Shown here piece by piece: positions 7,232 to 15,479 of a stretch of DNA of 64,000 bases. Position numbers and translations under genes: made by a program. This stretch comes from Cellvibrio zantedeschiae (GTDB lineage: Bacteria > Pseudomonadota > Gammaproteobacteria > Pseudomonadales > Cellvibrionaceae). Position 1 is the first letter of the stretch. Every line of letters starts with the position of its first letter. Under the pieces are notes generated by a model. That model saw only the letters and a list, made by a program, of their open reading frames with translations. It was not told the origin of the DNA and did not search any database. The DNA is taken from assembly GCF_014652535.1 (NCBI RefSeq), contig NZ_BMYZ01000003.1, positions 372,001 to 436,000 of the forward strand, in the 5' to 3' direction.

Positions 7232-10200
7232 TTACCAAACCACTTGTGCCCATGCGGTATCAGTCGCGCCAGTTGCTTGGCCAATAGTGTAGAAATATTT
7301 CACCACCGCACCAGCTGGAATGCCCGTTACCGTTAAAACATTAGTGTTATCTGCATTGTGAGTCATGCGCACGTTTTGTTGCGCACCATTGTTAATGGTG
7401 TAGTGAATATCAGCCCAAGGTGCAGCATTCGCGTAGAACTTCACGCTAGTGGTACTCAGCACTTGGTAGCCATTGCCAGTTGCTGGCATAGAACTGGATG
7501 CGCTGCTAGCTGCTGAACTTTTGCTGCTGCTAGATGAACTGGCCGCAGAAGACGCCGTACCACTCATGGTGAATTGTACCCATGCGGTATCAGTTGCACC
7601 CCCAGCTGCCAAACCTACGGTGTAGAAATATCTTACGGTTGCGCCCGCTGGAATTCCTGTCACCGTTAAGGTGTTGCTGTTATCCGCATTGTGGGTCATG
7701 CGCACGTTTTGCTGTGCACCGCCGTTAATGGTGTAGTGAATATCAGCCCATGGTGCGTTGTTCGAGTAGAACTGAACGCTTGTGCTACTCAATACCGTGT
7801 GGCCATTGCCTGTTGCTGCAGAAGAAGCGCTAGAGCTTGCTTTGCTGCTTGAAGTGCTGGCAACGCTGCTGGCTACTGAACTTGAACTGGAGCTAGCCGC
7901 TGAGCTGCTTGAACCAGAGCAAGTGGTGGTGCCTGGGTTAGCATCTACCGCGTCACCACTCTTCTTCATACGGAAGCTGTTCGCAGGTACAGCGAGTTTC
8001 ATGCCGTCTGAATAGCTTACGTATTGCGCTGTGCAACCAAAGTTGTAGGCGAGGTAAGTTTTCACACCGGATTTCTCAAAGGCTACCGCTGCTGGGCTGT
8101 TAGCAGTCAACGCACCAGTACCCGTTGCAAGCGTACCCAATTGCTTAAGGGTGTAAATCCATTGATAGGTGTGAGCTTTGGTTTCGCCCTCTTCTGGCGT
8201 GTAGTTGAAACCGTAAGTAGTCATATCGTTTACAGCAGCTTGACCGTTAGTCATAGCCCAGATATTCCACCATACATCGCGCCATTGGCCGTTTGGTAAA
8301 CCAGAAGGTTTACCGTTGCTAGACTCGGTCATACCCAAAGTCACGTAGTTAGCCAAATAGTCCGGACGCTGGCCGATATGCAATACCAACGGGCTCAAAG
8401 GCAAGCCCTGAATGCCGAGGATGTGCGCATAAGCGCCGCTGAACCAGGTACCAAATACATGGCCGTTGCCCCAGATAATAGAGGTGGTCATTTTTGGGTA
8501 AGACGCATCGAAGTTATCGTAATCGCCAGTCAGACCACGGTAGCGGTCGTAGTTGTTCCAGTATTCCCAGTAGGCAGAGGTAGAAGACGCATGCAGGTAC
8601 ATACCGCGCTCGGTAATGCTGTTGTTGCCAGTGATTTGGCCGTAAAGAACCATTGCACCGTAAGCGTTAGCCGCTTCTGAAGTTGATTCGTTGTTGTTAC
8701 CCAACACGAAGTTAGCGTGGCCAGATGCCCATGAGAAACCATAAGCCGGGTCGAAGTTGCGCAAGTAAGGGAACATGGCATCGTTGCGATCAGCCGCGTA
8801 GTCACGAATCAACAACTCAACCATAGGACCGTATTTGCTAGAACCACACCAGCTTGCATCTACACGGCAGATTTCCGCAGCAGCACGCACAAAGTAGCCG
8901 TAGTGGAAGTGGTGGTCATTCAACTGTTGTTGCGCGCCGAATGACTCATCGAAACCGAGCAAGGTGTTCCAGTTGTTGTCGTAAGCGAAGTACTTGGTTG
9001 TATCCAAACCACCGTTAGTATTGGCGCGGAACCAGTCTTGCAATTCGCCTTTCAACCAATTGATCAGCTGGTCAGCTTCGGTATTCATGCCGATACCGCG
9101 AGCGATAGCTGCCAATTCCGCCACTTTGCCGTAGTTTTTACCAGCCCAGTAGGTATCAGTTGCGGTGTTCCAGTTAGCAGAACCCTGGTTGATAAACTCG
9201 GTCACGAAGGCTTTCAATTGAGTCAGGTTGTAATCGCCAATGCCCGCAGGCAGGGTTGGCAACACACCTACGTAAGGAATGGTGTAGCTAAAGCCGTTAG
9301 TGGTGGCGAATTTGGTCACGCCACGTGCACTGCGGATTTTGTAGCTGGTTACCGCTTGGCTGGAGTTTTTCCAGGCCAAAGGCAACATACCCACCATAGT
9401 AGTTACGTTTGAGCCATTGAATTGGTACTGATGGCTAACGGTCACTTTGTTGGTGTTGCGGTCTACCGCATAGTTGATGTTCACCTTGTCCACACGCTGC
9501 GGAGCGTATTGGGCGAAGGCTGAAATCATGGCGCTGTCAGGTGTACCTGTTACTTGTGGCAGCAAGGTAATAGTGACGCGCTTGCTGCTGTTAGCAACAC
9601 CAATCGCTGCGCTATTTACGTTGCTGAAGGTGGTGGCATCGTGTCCGGTAATGAGGAAGTTATTGCGATCGCCCGCAACATCGGTCCACACACCCAGGCT
9701 ATTGCCGCTTTGGTAGAAGACCCCTTTTTCACCGCTATCCGCCGCTTTGGTACGGATAACAATGTTGCCCTGCAATGCTGTGAAATAAGCATAGGGCGAG
9801 CCGTGTACAAAGGTCGCTTCCATCACTGGCGTGCTGCCGCTGTTCCATTGAACAGTTACTGAGCCGTCGCTGTAATCTTTCAAGTAAGCTTCCATGTTGG
9901 CGTAATTGGTGTTTCCAATTGCCAAGCCATCAAAGACTTCGCTGAACGGATCAGGAATAGAGTAAGCGGTTTGGGTCGCGCTGGTGCGCAGGCCGCCGGG
10001 GATACCCAGAATACGTGCGCCGCGATCAGTAATGCGCGCGGTCATTGGATCGGGAGTAATGTAGGCCGCACCTGCAGAATCACCTACTTTCATTTCGCCA
10101 AAAAACGAAATCGAACCCCACCAACGGTGAGTCATAGTCGGTTTGCTAGTAGCAGGAGCTACTTTTTGTGGGTAGATCGGCGTTGGAGTGCCAATTGGGC

Positions 10201-10393
10201 TGCAGCTGCTCACACCGGGAGCGACCACACCAGCACTGAAAATCCAGTTACCGTGGTCAACCGCGCACTTGTAGCCAGCTGGGTTTGCACTGTCGCTAAT
10301 GTTGCCGGCGCCGTAGGTTGTTAGGGCCGCACTGCTGTATTGCGCCACGCCGAGCGTAGTCAACAATAATAAAACGGGTTTTATTTTTAACAT
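7232..10393 (-). CDS. GH81 endo-beta-1,3-glucanase with two CBM56-like modules
   Basis: Secreted enzyme of 1053 residues that should cleave beta-1,3-glucan (laminarin, curdlan, fungal wall). The start at 10393 gives a clean signal peptide (LKIKPVLLLLTTLGVAQYSSA); GAGGA is 10 nt upstream. The GH81 core carries THRWWGS near its N-terminus, DHHFHYGY (acid candidate D493) and NNNESTSEA (E569 and E573, the four-residue pair of GH81 catalysis). After the core come a Ser-rich linker, a CBM56-like module (about 862-943), a second Ser-rich linker of 29 residues and a second CBM56-like module (973-1053). The two modules are near-identical and share ADIHYTIN and QQNVRMTHNAD. Poly-Ser linkers are typical of Cellvibrio and Saccharophagus hydrolases. 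Confidence 0.93.
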   Translation of the reverse strand: MLKIKPVLLLLTTLGVAQYSSAALTTYGAGNISDSANPAGYKCAVDHGNWIFSAGVVAPGVSSCSPIGTPTPIYPQKVAPATSKPTMTHRWWGSISFFGEMKVGDSAGAAYITPDPMTARITDRGARILGIPGGLRTSATQTAYSIPDPFSEVFDGLAIGNTNYANMEAYLKDYSDGSVTVQWNSGSTPVMEATFVHGSPYAYFTALQGNIVIRTKAADSGEKGVFYQSGNSLGVWTDVAGDRNNFLITGHDATTFSNVNSAAIGVANSSKRVTITLLPQVTGTPDSAMISAFAQYAPQRVDKVNINYAVDRNTNKVTVSHQYQFNGSNVTTMVGMLPLAWKNSSQAVTSYKIRSARGVTKFATTNGFSYTIPYVGVLPTLPAGIGDYNLTQLKAFVTEFINQGSANWNTATDTYWAGKNYGKVAELAAIARGIGMNTEADQLINWLKGELQDWFRANTNGGLDTTKYFAYDNNWNTLLGFDESFGAQQQLNDHHFHYGYFVRAAAEICRVDASWCGSSKYGPMVELLIRDYAADRNDAMFPYLRNFDPAYGFSWASGHANFVLGNNNESTSEAANAYGAMVLYGQITGNNSITERGMYLHASSTSAYWEYWNNYDRYRGLTGDYDNFDASYPKMTTSIIWGNGHVFGTWFSGAYAHILGIQGLPLSPLVLHIGQRPDYLANYVTLGMTESSNGKPSGLPNGQWRDVWWNIWAMTNGQAAVNDMTTYGFNYTPEEGETKAHTYQWIYTLKQLGTLATGTGALTANSPAAVAFEKSGVKTYLAYNFGCTAQYVSYSDGMKLAVPANSFRMKKSGDAVDANPGTTTCSGSSSSAASSSSSSVASSVASTSSSKASSSASSAATGNGHTVLSSTSVQFYSNNAPWADIHYTINGGAQQNVRMTHNADNSNTLTVTGIPAGATVRYFYTVGLAAGGATDTAWVQFTMSGTASSAASSSSSSKSSAASSASSSMPATGNGYQVLSTTSVKFYANAAPWADIHYTINNGAQQNVRMTHNADNTNVLTVTGIPAGAVVKYFYTIGQATGATDTAWAQVVW
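7235..7810 (-). repeat. Tandem duplicated carbohydrate-binding module in the GH81 gene
   Basis: Two in-frame repeats of 82 and 81 codons (7565-7810 and 7235-7477) separated by a 29-codon Ser-rich linker. The protein repeats differ at few positions, which points to a fairly recent internal duplication. Confidence 0.85.
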
Positions 10394-10671
10394 TTTGGGA
10401 GTGTCCTCGTTATTGTTAGATACGAACACCCAGCGCGCCAATCCCCTTTTTAAAACTTCGTCCCCCCTGTTAAAACTGCGTCCTCAACTCTCTCGACCAG
10501 GCACTGAAGGTTACCTGATCAGACTATGCGTGACGGCTCAAGGCATCGTCCCAGATTGACGATTACCAGCAACATGGGAGGGTTCACTTTTAAAAATCGC
10601 ACAGCGGCACGCTCACCTGACACCTTTGTACACAATGACGGCACCGGGGGTGACAACGGGAAATCCGCACA
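10394..10671. other. Promoter region of the GH81 gene
   Basis: About 280 nt with no gene that I can support. A rightward frame starting at 10526 runs antisense through the PEP-CTERM gene and is not credible. The region should hold the GH81 promoter; I see no clear -35/-10 pair. Confidence 0.4.
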
Positions 10672-10700
10672 TAAAAAACCCCTCATAGCGAGGGGTTCAC
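10671..10700 (-). terminator. Terminator of the PEP-CTERM gene
   Basis: AACCCCTC (10677-10684), loop ATAGC, GAGGGGTT (10690-10697). On the minus strand the stem is followed by a T-run. Confidence 0.85.
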
Positions 10701-10714
10701 GAACGCACAAAAAG

Positions 10715-11344
10715 TTAGATTGTTTGACGACGACGAGCAAACGCCAGGCTGGCCAAACCAAATACTACCAACACCAATGTTCCTGGTTCTGTTACCTGTG
10801 TTGGTGGTGGATCCTCACCCGCTGGGGTACTGCGGCCATAGTAGGTAATGTGAGATACATTTTTAACTTTGCTGCAATCGTCGTAGGCTGGTTTATTGCC
10901 TTTGGCATCATGGTGTACACAGAGGTTAGGGAACTCGTCATCGGCCCTGAAAGGGGAATACCAATCACCACTGGTAAAGGTGGGCGTTAAAAGGTAGCCC
11001 AATAAAGTTGTACCTTCGCCATTCTTAAAAACAAGCATGATGTTGGCATAGGTGCTCCATTCATTATTTGTCAGGGACCAAGTGCCACTCTGGCCATCCC
11101 CTGCCGGGTCATCCTTTTTATCAAAATAAACCCAATCACTGCTGCCAAAAAACCCCTCGGTATTTACCGTCATGGGGTCGCTAAGGTAGTCCTGGAATTC
11201 GGTGCTGCGCTGGCAGGCACTCGCATGTTCAACCAGGCTCAGGGTATTAGCCCCGGTACAAGTCACTAAAGTTGCATAGCTATTAAGCGTTATCCCGAGC
11301 AGAGCTGACATGAGGAACGCTTTGAACATGAAATACTTATTCAT
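10715..11344 (-). CDS. PEP-CTERM sorting-domain protein, otherwise unknown
   Basis: Exported protein of 209 residues. The start at 11344 follows GGAGG by 5 nt and begins a signal peptide (MNKYFMFKAFLMSALLGITL, cleavage near SYA). The C-terminus has the tripartite sorting signal: TEPGTL in place of the usual PEP core, a hydrophobic segment (VLVVFGLASLAF) and a basic tail ARRRQ. Such proteins are cut by an exosortase and often relate to exopolysaccharide. The body has Cys residues (VTCTG, SACQR, NLCVHH, DDCSK) but no domain I know. No exosortase gene is in the window, so it must be elsewhere. It has its own terminator and appears to be a single-gene unit. Confidence 0.8.
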   Translation of the reverse strand: MNKYFMFKAFLMSALLGITLNSYATLVTCTGANTLSLVEHASACQRSTEFQDYLSDPMTVNTEGFFGSSDWVYFDKKDDPAGDGQSGTWSLTNNEWSTYANIMLVFKNGEGTTLLGYLLTPTFTSGDWYSPFRADDEFPNLCVHHDAKGNKPAYDDCSKVKNVSHITYYGRSTPAGEDPPPTQVTEPGTLVLVVFGLASLAFARRRQTI

Positions 11345-11568
11345 AAAAGCCTCCAAAAAAAATCCCGCTTGAAAATCATTACCGCAAAAAAATCGTAGCA
11401 ATTTTATGCGCCAACCGCCAAGACTCCTTGGACGCCAAAAAAAATTTGTATAGACCTCAAATGACTAATGAGGTGCCACAATTTCTAGGGTAAATACCTT
11501 AATTTGAGGAGGGAAGGGAACCATGTGCTTTTAGAAATCATTGCTGGGGAATTTGTAAACAACAAAAT

Positions 11569-12405
11569 TCAAAACGGCCAAAAATGTTGCGGCAAATTTT
11601 GCTTACGGAGAAGCGCACTAATATCCATGCTGAGTGCAACACCGGCATGTACCAAAACACCGCCCCAGATAGAACGCGAGCGCAGCGCCAATATGCCAAG
11701 GAACAGGCCAAACAAAATTGCGCCTGTTGCCTCAAGCCAGAGTTTAGGGAAGTGAATCATTAAATAGGGAACGCACATTATCCAAATTGCATTGGCACCT
11801 ACTGCAGGGCGTAAGGCATTGAGGATAAATCCACGAAAGAAAAATTCCAGACAAATAAACTGCGTGAGATACAAAAATTCCCAGGCAATTAAATCAGCCC
11901 AGCTTCTGCCTGCCTGCGAATAAAAAGGATAATGGTTGACGAAATCCTTACCCAAACTGACCAAATACACAAAAAGCAAAATCGGGCTCAGCAGCAATAA
12001 ATAACCGCGCCAATGTTGCGGCGCTTGATTAAGCTGCCAACCAAAATCGCGCATGCGCACTTTAAAGTGGTAGCGAATCAAAAGCGCGGGCACTAACACA
12101 TAGCCAATCGCCAATACACTCGTCCACCACACATAGCCACACAATTCCCACACACCGGCGCGCACTAAGGGCTCAACGTAATAATTGCTCGGCAGGTTTT
12201 TCCATTCTGCAACTGAACGCAACAACGACAGCAAGTTATCGGAAAATTTTCCGTAATGCATAAACAGCAAACAGACGGAGACGCAGGCGAGTACGGCAAA
12301 CACGCGGCGTAATGCTTGCGGGCGATTCATTGAATAGGAAGGTGACTGCGCATCAATGTCGTCGAGCACAACCAAAATATTTTTAGGGTGGAGTTTTTCT
12401 AGCAT
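11569..12405 (-). CDS. CPBP-family intramembrane protein (CAAX protease-like)
   Basis: 278 residues with about seven hydrophobic segments. It resembles the CPBP (Abi/CAAX protease, type II) family. The family's motif 1, EExxxR, appears as LEFFFR, so the first Glu is replaced; motif 2 is seen as YLMIH and motif 3 as HAGVA. The loss of the first Glu may weaken or abolish protease activity. The stop-to-start gap to the upstream FemAB-like gene is 10 nt, so the two are probably co-transcribed. Members include bacteriocin-immunity and protein-processing factors; the role here is not known. Confidence 0.75.
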   Translation of the reverse strand: MLEKLHPKNILVVLDDIDAQSPSYSMNRPQALRRVFAVLACVSVCLLFMHYGKFSDNLLSLLRSVAEWKNLPSNYYVEPLVRAGVWELCGYVWWTSVLAIGYVLVPALLIRYHFKVRMRDFGWQLNQAPQHWRGYLLLLSPILLFVYLVSLGKDFVNHYPFYSQAGRSWADLIAWEFLYLTQFICLEFFFRGFILNALRPAVGANAIWIMCVPYLMIHFPKLWLEATGAILFGLFLGILALRSRSIWGGVLVHAGVALSMDISALLRKQNLPQHFWPF

Positions 12406-12415
12406 TATTTTCTCT

Positions 12416-13567
12416 TTATTGTTTTATGACTCTTAGTTCACTAAAGGGCAAATAGGTTTTTGCATCCTGAATATAAAGTTCAACTGACGGTTTTTCAGAT
12501 TCCAGAAAACGATTAATCGCCTGTTGAAAATCTTCACGCACTAAAAAATGATTTGAATAGGTTGCTATAGGTTCAAATCCGCGTTGTATTTTATGCTCGC
12601 CCTGCGCACCACCATCAAAACGCTGTAAGCCATGTTTAATGGCGTATTCAATGCCCTGGTAATAACAAGTTTCAAAATGCAAAAAATCATATTCCGCCAA
12701 ACACCCCCAATAGCGACCATAAATAGTTTTGCTATCGACAAAAAATAATGCCGCCGCTATAGGCTGATTGGCTTTGCGCGCAATTATCATTAAACAATGC
12801 TCGGCAAGATTTTCGCGTAGTAATTCGAAAAAAGTTTCTGTTAAATAACCTGTATGGCCACTGCGCTTTAAATAGGTGTTGCAATAAAATTGGTAAAATA
12901 ATTTCCAATCTTCTTTGTTAATTTCTTGTGCCCTGCTAGCGATAAAATCAATGCCCTGCTCTGCTACTATACGCCGCTCTTTATTAATATTTTTTCGCTT
13001 GCGCGAAGTCATGGTCGCAACAAAATCATCCCAGTTTTTATAGTCGCGATTAAACCAATGAAACTGTGCGCCTAAACGTTGCGAAATATTCTGTTCAACC
13101 AAGAGCGCCGACAACTCTGCTGATGGAAATAAACAATGCCAGCTGGATGCATTTATGTTTAGCGCCTGGTTTTTTATTGCTGCCACAATTGCGGGCAAAA
13201 GTTCTGCCTCTCGCTTCGTGTTCTTTGATAAAAGCCGCGTACCCGAGCAAGGTGTAAAAGGAATGGCATTAATTAGTTTTGGATAATAATTAAGGCCATA
13301 GCGTTTATAGGCATCGGCCCAGCTCCAATCAAAAACATATTCACCGTATGAATGCGTTTTTTTATAGAGCGGCATAGCGGCGATTAATTCGTCGCCCTCA
13401 TACGCAACCAAATGCTGCGCTTGCCAACCTGTACCGGCGCCCACACTGCCACTGGTTTCCAGCGCGTGCAAAAATTCATAGCGCACGAAAGGGTAATCTT
13501 CAGCGCATAACGCATTCCAACGCTCAGCGCCAATCTCGGCTATTTGAGAAATAAAGGTAATTTGCAT
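12416..13567 (-). CDS. FemAB-like / DUF482 acyltransferase
   Basis: 383-residue protein of the FemAB_like family (PF04339, formerly DUF482), annotated as peptidoglycan biosynthesis or recognition. It has a GNAT-like fold. Conserved stretches visible are FVRYEFLHALE near the N-terminus, TPCSGTRLL in the middle, MTSRKRKNINKERR, and YWGCLAEYDFLHFETCYYQ near the C-terminus. The start ATG is the first in frame after the divergent promoter region. It is followed after 10 nt by the CPBP-family gene. Substrate is unproven; transfer of an amino acid or acyl group is inferred from the fold. Confidence 0.8.
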   Translation of the reverse strand: MQITFISQIAEIGAERWNALCAEDYPFVRYEFLHALETSGSVGAGTGWQAQHLVAYEGDELIAAMPLYKKTHSYGEYVFDWSWADAYKRYGLNYYPKLINAIPFTPCSGTRLLSKNTKREAELLPAIVAAIKNQALNINASSWHCLFPSAELSALLVEQNISQRLGAQFHWFNRDYKNWDDFVATMTSRKRKNINKERRIVAEQGIDFIASRAQEINKEDWKLFYQFYCNTYLKRSGHTGYLTETFFELLRENLAEHCLMIIARKANQPIAAALFFVDSKTIYGRYWGCLAEYDFLHFETCYYQGIEYAIKHGLQRFDGGAQGEHKIQRGFEPIATYSNHFLVREDFQQAINRFLESEKPSVELYIQDAKTYLPFSELRVIKQ

Positions 13568-13850
13568 GGGCCGATTCTACCCTAAGGCGTAATCAATTAA
13601 GGCAACCAAATAAGGAGCAAGCAAACAATGCTCGTGCAGCGCCCTTTCGCGACATATTAAGACACTGTCTAAGGCAAGACTGGTCATTCTTGGCATGCTT
13701 ACAGTAGAATCGCCCTTCCTTTGGTCACTCTGGATTTTCAATGCCAAGCGCAGAACCCGACCCTGAATGTCAGTGTCACAGTCTATACCCGCGTAAAACC
13801 TGCTCTGCATCTACGCCCTCGCTCCTTAACTTGTTGGTGAGGTATTAGCG
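13568..13850. promoter_or_regulatory. Divergent promoter region with an 11-bp palindrome
   Basis: Intergenic space between the FemAB-like and TerC-like genes. It contains AGACACTGTCT (13660-13670), a perfect odd palindrome that could be an operator. A leftward 77-codon frame here (13577-13810) shows no coding character and is not called. Confidence 0.35.
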
Positions 13851-15416
13851 GTGGAATGGATTTTTGACCCCACAGCCTGGCTGGGCTTGCTCACACTCAT
13901 CGTGCTCGAGATCGTTCTCGGCATAGATAACCTTATTTTCGTCGCCGTACTCGCCAACAAACTCCCCAAACATCAGCGTGATCGCGCACGTATGATCGGT
14001 TTGAGTTTAGCGCTAGTGTTGCGCCTCGGTCTGCTCGCCGGTATTTCCTGGATGGTGAGCCTTACCACGACGCTATTTACGGTATTGGGTCAGGACCTTT
14101 CAGGGCGTGATCTAATCCTGATTTTTGGCGGACTGTTCTTACTTTTCAAAGCCACCATCGAGCTGCATGAGCGGGTGGAAGGCAAGGTCAACACGCAACG
14201 TGGTTCCCGGGTGCACGCCGCCTTTTGGGCCGTAATTACCCAAATAGTTGTGTTGGATGCGGTTTTCTCCCTGGATGCAGTCATTACTGCCATAGGTATC
14301 ACCAACCACCTTCCGGTCATGATGCTTGCAGTCATCTTTGCCATGGGCATGATGATTATCGCCAGCAAGGCCCTGACCGATTTCGTTAACAAACACCCTA
14401 CGGTCGTTATGCTCTGCCTGGGTTTCCTGTTGATGATTGGCTTCAGTTTGGTTGCCGAGGGCGCAGGTATTCACATACCCAAAGGCTACCTCTATGGCGC
14501 TATCGCCTTCTCGGTATTAATTGAATTCTTTAACCAACTCGCACGCTCAAATCGCACTCGCCACCTTATCGGCGAGCGACCCCTGCGCGACCGCACGGCA
14601 GAAGCGGTATTGAAACTCCTGGGCGGCCGCAGCGACGCTGATGAAGTGGGCGATGACATAGTTGCTATGGCTCATCCACAAGGCGAAGAGCTGGTATTTG
14701 AAAACAGCGAACGCCAAATGATTCGCTCAGTGCTGCAACTTACTGATCGCTCCGTGCAATCACTTATGACACCACGCCCCGATATCATTTGGGTAGACGT
14801 GAACGCAACGCCGGAAGAATTACTTAACGTTCTTAAAACTACGCCGCAAACACGATTATTAGTTGCGCGCGATGAATTGGATAATTTGCACGGTGTTGTG
14901 CAAAGTCGCGACTTGCTTGCCGCCGCACTCAGCAATCAACCACTCGACCTTGCGGCATTGGCCGTAGAGCCACTTGCAGTTCCTGAAGGAACCAGCGCCT
15001 TAAACGTATTGGAAATGTTGCGCCAACAAGCCGTACCTCTCGCAATTGTGATCGACGAATACGGCAGCATTAAAGGCGTGGTCACCACCAGCGATTTGCT
15101 CGCCGCAATTGCCGGTGAATTGGCAGATAGTAACGAAGCTCCCTTAGTGGTCGAACAGGAAAATGGTTGGCTACTGGACGCCAGTATTTCACTGGAGCAG
15201 CTCGAAGAATTGTTGGAAACAGAACTTGTCCGCGAAGAAGGCGATTACTTCACGCTCGCAGGTCTCTTGTTAGAACAGCTCCAACATATTCCAGTTGTAG
15301 GCGAGACCATTAGTATCTCCGGTTTTATCTTTGAGATTAAACAAATGGAAGGACGCCGAATTTTGCAAGTACTCGCTTTAAAAGATCCTGCAGCTGAAGA
15401 TCACGGAATTTTTTAA
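13851..15416 (+). CDS. TerC-family membrane protein with CBS and transporter-associated domains
   Basis: 521-residue inner-membrane protein like E. coli YegH/YoaE. Residues 1-230 form a TerC-like domain with about seven membrane segments; LGIDNLIF near 24-31 and DAVFSLDAVITA near 133-144 hold the acidic residues proposed to bind metal. A CBS pair follows (about 300-425; MTPRPDIIWVD, VVTTSDLLA) and then a CorC/HlyC-type C-terminal domain (about 435-515). The start is a GTG with GAGG 8 nt upstream. Likely role is metal-ion homeostasis, inferred from family. It is a single-gene unit ended by the terminator at 15449-15479. Confidence 0.88.
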   Translation: MEWIFDPTAWLGLLTLIVLEIVLGIDNLIFVAVLANKLPKHQRDRARMIGLSLALVLRLGLLAGISWMVSLTTTLFTVLGQDLSGRDLILIFGGLFLLFKATIELHERVEGKVNTQRGSRVHAAFWAVITQIVVLDAVFSLDAVITAIGITNHLPVMMLAVIFAMGMMIIASKALTDFVNKHPTVVMLCLGFLLMIGFSLVAEGAGIHIPKGYLYGAIAFSVLIEFFNQLARSNRTRHLIGERPLRDRTAEAVLKLLGGRSDADEVGDDIVAMAHPQGEELVFENSERQMIRSVLQLTDRSVQSLMTPRPDIIWVDVNATPEELLNVLKTTPQTRLLVARDELDNLHGVVQSRDLLAAALSNQPLDLAALAVEPLAVPEGTSALNVLEMLRQQAVPLAIVIDEYGSIKGVVTTSDLLAAIAGELADSNEAPLVVEQENGWLLDASISLEQLEELLETELVREEGDYFTLAGLLLEQLQHIPVVGETISISGFIFEIKQMEGRRILQVLALKDPAAEDHGIF

Positions 15417-15448
15417 ATTTAACTGTTGATATTAAGAATGAGTTAAAT

Positions 15449-15479
15449 AAAAAAGCCCGTCATTCGACGGGCTTTTTTA
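15449..15479. terminator. Bidirectional terminator between convergent genes
   Basis: GCCCGTC (15455-15461), loop ATTC, GACGGGC (15466-15472) with A-run before and T-run after. It overlaps the stop codon of the leftward serine hydrolase gene. Confidence 0.88.

Noticed and set aside
7480-7920. Repetitive AGC/TGC-rich DNA that could be mistaken for a repeat array
   Set aside because: It encodes Ser-rich linkers of the GH81 enzyme; no spacer-repeat pattern, so not CRISPR.
10526-10990. 154-codon rightward frame across the PEP-CTERM gene
   Set aside because: Antisense to a gene with signal peptide, sorting signal and terminator; its translation has no family features.
13577-13810. 77-codon leftward frame before the TerC-like gene
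   Set aside because: No motif, poor start, lies in a divergent promoter region.
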